Below, in pieces: positions 60,146 to 64,000 of a stretch of 64,000 nt of DNA (position 1 is its first letter; each line of letters starts with the position of its first letter). The position numbers and the translations under genes are program-made. Source of the DNA: Rubrobacter taiwanensis (GTDB taxonomy: Bacteria > Actinomycetota > Rubrobacteria > Rubrobacterales > Rubrobacteraceae); assembly GCF_004337705.1 (NCBI RefSeq), contig NZ_SKBU01000015.1, forward strand, positions 238,686 to 302,685, in the 5' to 3' direction. The notes beneath the pieces were generated by a model. It searched no databases, had not been told where the DNA came from, and was given only the letters and a program-made list of their open reading frames with translations.

Positions 60146-61552
60146 TCAGGCGGAGGCATGCCGCGCCGCCGCGGCCCTCCAGGCGTCGTATCCTCCCTCA
60201 AGCTCCAGCACGTTCTCGAAGCCGGAGGCCCGCAGCATGCTCGCCACCACCGCGCTGCGCGCGCCGCTCTGACAGTGAGTGATTATGGTCCTTCCCTCCT
60301 TGGGCAGCCGGCCGAGGTTCCACAGGACCCGCCCGCCGTGCAGCTGGTTTGCACCGGGTATGTGGCCGGCGGAGAACTCGCCCCTGGCGCGCACATCGAG
60401 TATGTAGGGGGCCTCCAGCTCCTCCAATCTCCCGGGGGAGACCGTCGGAACGGGCTCCTTCTCCACGCCCTCGAGGTTCGTGACGTAGCCCTCCACGTTA
60501 TCGATGCCGACGTAGGAGAGCCTGTCGCGCAGGCGCCGGGCATCGGCCTCGTCCCGGGCGAGCAGGACGATGGGCCGGCCGTCCTTCTCCGGATCTATGA
60601 CCCAGGCCGCCCAGCTCGCGAAGCTCTTGCCGCCGGGGACGTGGAGAGCGCCGGGTACCGCACCCTCGAGATAGGCATCCAAACCCCGGGTGTCGATGAA
60701 GATTATCTCGCCGGCTCGCAGCTTCTCCTGCATCTCCCGTGGCTCGTAGTGCCTGAGCACAGGCCGCCGGCCGAGCAGGGCCGGACCGCTCTTGTTCTGG
60801 CGCTTCATGCGTCCGAAATACGCCGGTGCATCCGGCTGACCCTCGAGCAGGGCCTCCACGAAACCCGCCTCGTCGTCTTCAGCTATGTACCGGGACCACC
60901 AGGCGAAGGTCCGCTCGTAACCCACCGTAGAGACCGGGACCGCCCCAAGCGCCTTGCCGCACGCGCTCCCAGCCCCGTGCCCGGGCCACACCTGCACGTA
61001 GTCCGGAAGGGTGAGGAACCTCTCCTTCAAACTGATAAACATCTGCTTCGCGCCGATGTAACGCGTGTCCCTCCCGCCGGCGGCCTCGTCCAGGAGATCC
61101 GGACGCCCCAGATCCCCCACGAACACGAAGTCGCCGGTGAGGATATAGCCCGGCTCGCCGGCCGCTGCCCCGTCGGTGATCAGGAAAGAGAGATGCTCCG
61201 GCGTGTGACCGGGCGTGTGCACGGCCCGCACGAGGATGTTGCCAACCTTTATCTCATCCCCGTCGCGAAGCCTCTCCCCCTCAAAAGCATACTTCCAGCC
61301 CTCATCGCCCTCATCCGAGAGGTAGAGCGCAGCCCCCGTGGCAGCAGCCAGCTCCCTCGAACCCGAGAGATAGTCGGCGTGTATGTGCGTCTCGGTCACG
61401 GCTACTATCCGCATGCCGTTGCGCCCGGCCAGCTCCAGATAAACCCCAACGTCCCTCCGGGGATCGACCACTATAGCCTCCCCCGTAGCCTGACACCCTA
61501 CGAAGTAGCCGGCCTGAGCCAGATCCTCGTCGTAAACCCTCTCGAAGAGCAT
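60146..61552 (-). CDS. MBL-fold hydrolase fused to two rhodanese domains (persulfide dioxygenase type)
   Basis: 468 residues. The N-terminal 250 residues have THIHADYLSGSREL, HTPGHTPEHLSF, GDFVFVGDLGRPDL and WPGHGAGSACGKAL, the metal-binding motifs of persulfide dioxygenase-rhodanese proteins. Two C-terminal rhodanese domains follow: the first (about 270-355) lacks an obvious active Cys; the second (about 365-465) has ILDVRARGEFSAGHIPGA and HCQSGARSAV with the active Cys. It would oxidise persulfide to sulfite or thiosulfate. Cytoplasmic. Confidence 0.9.
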   Translation of the reverse strand: MLFERVYDEDLAQAGYFVGCQATGEAIVVDPRRDVGVYLELAGRNGMRIVAVTETHIHADYLSGSRELAAATGAALYLSDEGDEGWKYAFEGERLRDGDEIKVGNILVRAVHTPGHTPEHLSFLITDGAAAGEPGYILTGDFVFVGDLGRPDLLDEAAGGRDTRYIGAKQMFISLKERFLTLPDYVQVWPGHGAGSACGKALGAVPVSTVGYERTFAWWSRYIAEDDEAGFVEALLEGQPDAPAYFGRMKRQNKSGPALLGRRPVLRHYEPREMQEKLRAGEIIFIDTRGLDAYLEGAVPGALHVPGGKSFASWAAWVIDPEKDGRPIVLLARDEADARRLRDRLSYVGIDNVEGYVTNLEGVEKEPVPTVSPGRLEELEAPYILDVRARGEFSAGHIPGANQLHGGRVLWNLGRLPKEGRTIITHCQSGARSAVVASMLRASGFENVLELEGGYDAWRAAAARHASA

Positions 61553-61601
61553 CCCGGAAACTCCTCCTCTGTCTTAATCAACTCTTTTGCTGCTCTTTTA
61601 T

Positions 61602-61617
61602 ATCACCGTATGGTGAT
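61602..61617 (-). promoter_or_regulatory. Inverted repeat in the MBL-rhodanese promoter
   Basis: ATCACC and GGTGAT around a 4-nt centre, perfect arms, 50 bp upstream of the ATG at 61552 and overlapping a TATAAA-like -10 element (minus strand). A candidate repressor site, perhaps for the ArsR-rhodanese protein. Confidence 0.5.
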
Positions 61618-61759
61618 CCAGTCAAACAAGTTATGAGCTATCTCTTCGGGGTTCAGACCGGCGATCATTTTCCATACATTCGGTGGCCGGGGTGGGTACA
61701 AGATCAGGGCGCAGTTCACTCCGGCTACGGCCGGGGCTCCATCGGGCGGCGCAGGAGCC

Positions 61760-62650
61760 TCAATGTGCTCCGCCCGGTTCGGGGACTCCGGTGTCGAAGA
61801 AGAGTTCTGCCACGCCGCCGTAGATGACGTAAGAGGCGGCGATCAGCAGCACGGTCACGAAGATGGCCCGGGTTCGGTGCTGGGGCAGGCGGTAAGCCAG
61901 CCAGGCCCCGACTTGGGCCATGATCACCCCGCCGGCCAGCAGCGGCAGCAGGATCGGGAAGTCTATGTTCCCCAGCCGGTAGTGCGCCGCCACGCCGGAG
62001 AGGGCCGTGATCAGGACCCCGAGCAGGTCCGACCCGATCGCCACCGGTATGGGGACGAGCATCCACATCGTGACCAGCGGCACCATGAGAAACCCGCCCC
62101 CGACCCCGAAGAGCCCCGAGGCGAAACCGACTATGAGCCCGATCACCACCCCCTTGCGCACATCTACATAGTAGGTGTAGCTCCGCCCGTGCAGCTCCCG
62201 CACGCGCCTGAAAGAGAGCCAGCGCCCCCACCGCCCAGAGATCTTCGGCTCCTTCACTTCCCGGTCCTCTACCCGCGGCCCGAAGAGAAACCACAGCGCA
62301 ACCCCGACTATCAGGAGGCCGAACGCTATCGTCAGAACGGCCCCCTCGAGCGCCGCGGCCACCTCGGCCCCGGCCTGAGCCGAGACCGCCGCAGCCAGCA
62401 CGATCGAAGCCGCCAGAACCACATCCACCGTTCCCTGCCGCAGGTGCCTCAGGGCTCCCGAAGCCGCCGTAACCGCTATGTAAGCCAGGCTCGTCCCTAT
62501 CGCTACCTTGATGTCCAGCCCCACCAGCGTCAGCAGCGGTACCAGAACGAACCCACCCCCCACCCCCAAAAGCCCCGAGAGAAGCCCCGTAACCGCCCCT
62601 ATGGCCAGAAGCTCCAGAATGTGAGCCCAGGAAAACGGATCCCTCAGCAC
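61760..62650 (-). CDS. TauE/SafE (TSUP) family sulfite exporter-like permease
   Basis: 296 residues with about eight membrane helices. The repeated signatures VTGLLSGLLGVGGGFVLVPLL (about 20-40) and FASGLFGVGGGFLMVPLV (about 178-195), each followed by KVAIGTSLA / VAIGSDLL, define TSUP proteins, which export sulfite or sulfoacetate. Given the neighbouring persulfide dioxygenase, sulfite export is the best guess. No shared promoter gap with the MBL gene (210 bp away). Confidence 0.88.
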   Translation of the reverse strand: MLRDPFSWAHILELLAIGAVTGLLSGLLGVGGGFVLVPLLTLVGLDIKVAIGTSLAYIAVTAASGALRHLRQGTVDVVLAASIVLAAAVSAQAGAEVAAALEGAVLTIAFGLLIVGVALWFLFGPRVEDREVKEPKISGRWGRWLSFRRVRELHGRSYTYYVDVRKGVVIGLIVGFASGLFGVGGGFLMVPLVTMWMLVPIPVAIGSDLLGVLITALSGVAAHYRLGNIDFPILLPLLAGGVIMAQVGAWLAYRLPQHRTRAIFVTVLLIAASYVIYGGVAELFFDTGVPEPGGAH

Positions 62651-62758
62651 GGCCGGTCCCCCTTGTAATGTAACTCAAAAGTCACCGTTTGATACATTGG
62701 AAAGAATATCACCGAAGAGGCATATAGTGTGCCGGCGGGTTATAGGAGATACCTTTAA

Positions 62759-63700
62759 CTATGAATCCGTTCTCTTTGACGGGGGGTGGCGCATCTCCTT
62801 CAGGAGCGCGAGGGACTCCAGGGCCTCGCGGGTAGTGGCGAAGCGGGCCATGTCTCCCAGGCGGGTGGGCCAGCCGGCTCGCTCTATCTTCTCTCGCACG
62901 GAGGGATTCATACCGGAGAAGAGGATCTCCATCCCCCGTTCGCGGCAGGCGAAGACCATCGATTCGAGCGTCCCGATGGCCGTCGCATCTATATCGCTTA
63001 CGGCGCGGCAGCTAACGACCACATACCGGGTCTCCGGCCGTTCCTTGATCCGGGCGGAGATCCACTGCGAGAGGTAGTTGGCGTTGGCGAAGTACAGCGG
63101 GGCCTCGAAGCGGGCGATCAGGACCCGGGGGTGCGTCACGACGCCCCTGCGCCGGACGTCCAGAAAGGCGTCGTTCTCGCGCGAGTAGCCCAGTTCGGTT
63201 ATCTGCGGCCGGGCCGAGCGGTGGACGAAGGCCAGCAGGGCGAACAAGACCCCCAGCATCAGGCCCTCCTCCACGCCGATGAGCAGCGTTGCGCCGCGCA
63301 GGAGGCCGAGCCCCAGCTGCATGGCCCCGGCCATCAGCGCGAGCAGCAGGGCCAGCCCCAGATATTCGCCGCTCTCGGGTTCGGCAATCGCCGAGAGTCC
63401 GGTGAAGGTCAGAAGCGAGACGATCGCTGCCGGCCCCACGGAGAGGTGGCGGGAGGAGCCGAAGAAGGCGTAGACGACCATCGGCACCGTGGAGGCGTAG
63501 AGTCCCGCTATCGGGGGCAGCCCGGCCAGAAGGGCGTAGGCCATGCCCTGGGGCACCAGCATCACGGCCAGCGTGACACCGGATACGAGATCCCGTACCA
63601 GATCCCGGCGCTCGTAGCGGGGCAGCCAGCCTGCTATGGGGAGCAGGTCCCCCGCACGCCGCAGCGCTTCACGTCTCCCCGTCCGGGGCGCGCCCTCTAT
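62759..63700 (-). pseudogene. SulP anion transporter with a large internal deletion
   Basis: Reading leftward: [20 protein letters not shown], then [40 protein letters not shown] and LGLGLLRG match the N-terminus of SulP permeases. Text then jumps to [20 protein letters not shown] and ends in a complete STAS domain ([17 protein letters not shown]... [12 protein letters not shown]). About 250-300 codons of the membrane domain are missing. The N-terminal part has no start codon between an upstream TGA and an internal ATG at about 63565. A transporter of this size cannot work. Confidence 0.8.
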
Positions 63701-64000
63701 TTCTTGTCAACCAGGTAGACCTCCCGGGCCGGCCGGTAGGGCCTGTCGAAGACCTCCGGGCGCCGGAGGCCGTTCTTCAAGGGGCCGGGGCGGGTCATCG
63801 CAAGCCACCGGCGGTAGACCTCCAGGCTCCTGGCCGTATCCACGTAGATATCGCCGTAGCGGTCTCCCTCGCGGGCCTTCTCCACGTAGACGGCCTGATG
63901 CCAGCAGTGCATCCCGCTTATCGGATCGGGGTGGACGGGGAAGGTGAGGTTTTGGTGCACTCCGCCGTCACTCCAGAAGATACGCCGGGTGTCGGGATCG
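63697..64000 (-). CDS. C-terminal end of a molybdopterin-dependent oxidoreductase (partial)
   Basis: The frame enters from the right edge: [57 protein letters not shown], and ends VYLVDKK. The style, with Cys-Trp-His and a HQNLTFP segment, is that of the C-terminal part of DMSO-reductase-family enzymes such as formate dehydrogenase or a sulfur oxyanion reductase. Only 100 residues are visible, so the substrate is a guess. Its stop overlaps the 5' part of the decayed SulP frame. Confidence 0.45.
   Translation of the reverse strand, partial: DPDTRRIFWSDGGVHQNLTFPVHPDPISGMHCWHQAVYVEKAREGDRYGDIYVDTARSLEVYRRWLAMTRPGPLKNGLRRPEVFDRPYRPAREVYLVDKK

Noticed and set aside
1-64000. tRNA, rRNA, CRISPR repeats or transposase genes
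   Set aside because: I looked for T-loop type GGTTCGAATCC boxes, repeated 24-40-bp units and DDE or serine recombinase motifs and found none; decayed genes show no IS ends.

Overview
The window reads as chromosomal DNA of a very GC-rich, Gram-positive-type actinobacterium. Several features point to a Rubrobacter-like lineage: high GC with unusually frequent ATA isoleucine codons, GTG/TTG starts, DUF2267/DUF892 stress proteins, two-domain USP, MshA-type glycosyltransferases and cytoplasmic-type nitrate reductase. The genus is an inference from style and gene content; no rRNA or marker gene is present. I see no tRNA, rRNA, CRISPR array, IS element or phage.

Layout. 0-12 kb holds stress and redox genes: a DUF2267 gene broken by an amber codon, an NAD-dependent epimerase, an SDR, DUF1360, a uracil-DNA glycosylase, a lactone oxidase/ASRT-like/FUSC operon, a zinc alcohol dehydrogenase, a GH15 hydrolase, then a scar of two decayed genes. 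Many of these genes are preceded by the same sigma-B-type promoter pattern, GTTT.. and GGGTA. separated by 14 bp.

12.3-22.6 kb is a tightly overlapping glycan operon: carbamoyltransferase, a GT2-GmhB-type phosphatase fusion, two GT9, two GT4, GmhA and HldE, with a GT2 on the opposite strand. Together GmhA, HldE and the phosphatase domain would make ADP-D-glycero-manno-heptose, and the two GT9 enzymes are the heptosyltransferase type. This is striking in a bacterium whose other genes do not suggest LPS.

22.6-30 kb holds a small membrane gene, an SDR, and a catabolic operon (tripartite tricarboxylate transporter TctCAB, a tartrate/isopropylmalate-type dehydrogenase, an enolase-superfamily enzyme). 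The operon is divergent from a FadR/GntR regulator and has a perfect 27-bp palindrome in its promoter region. 30-33.7 kb has a twice-frameshifted AbgT transporter, a ZIP transporter and a universal stress protein.

33.8-48 kb: a multicopper oxidase operon, a persulfide-handling operon (CsoR/CstR-like regulator, DUF302, persulfide dioxygenase-like MBL protein, glutaredoxin), a cupin, the respiratory nitrate reductase operon narKGHJI, a membrane protein and thioredoxin. A Crp/Fnr-like inverted repeat (TGATC-N6-GATCA) occurs upstream of nar, the multicopper oxidase operon and the USP operon.

48-64 kb is a sulfur island: OsmC, two half-size YeeE/YedE transporters, a TVP38 protein, ComB-like phosphatase, LysR, a flavoprotein-rhodanese fusion, a mercuric-reductase-like flavoprotein, sulfide:quinone oxidoreductase, ArsR-rhodanese, MFS, MBL-rhodanese, TauE/SafE, and the end of a molybdopterin oxidoreductase. 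It is interleaved with decayed genes (transketolase, TauE/SafE tail, rhodanese head, SulP), so this island has lost segments by internal deletion.
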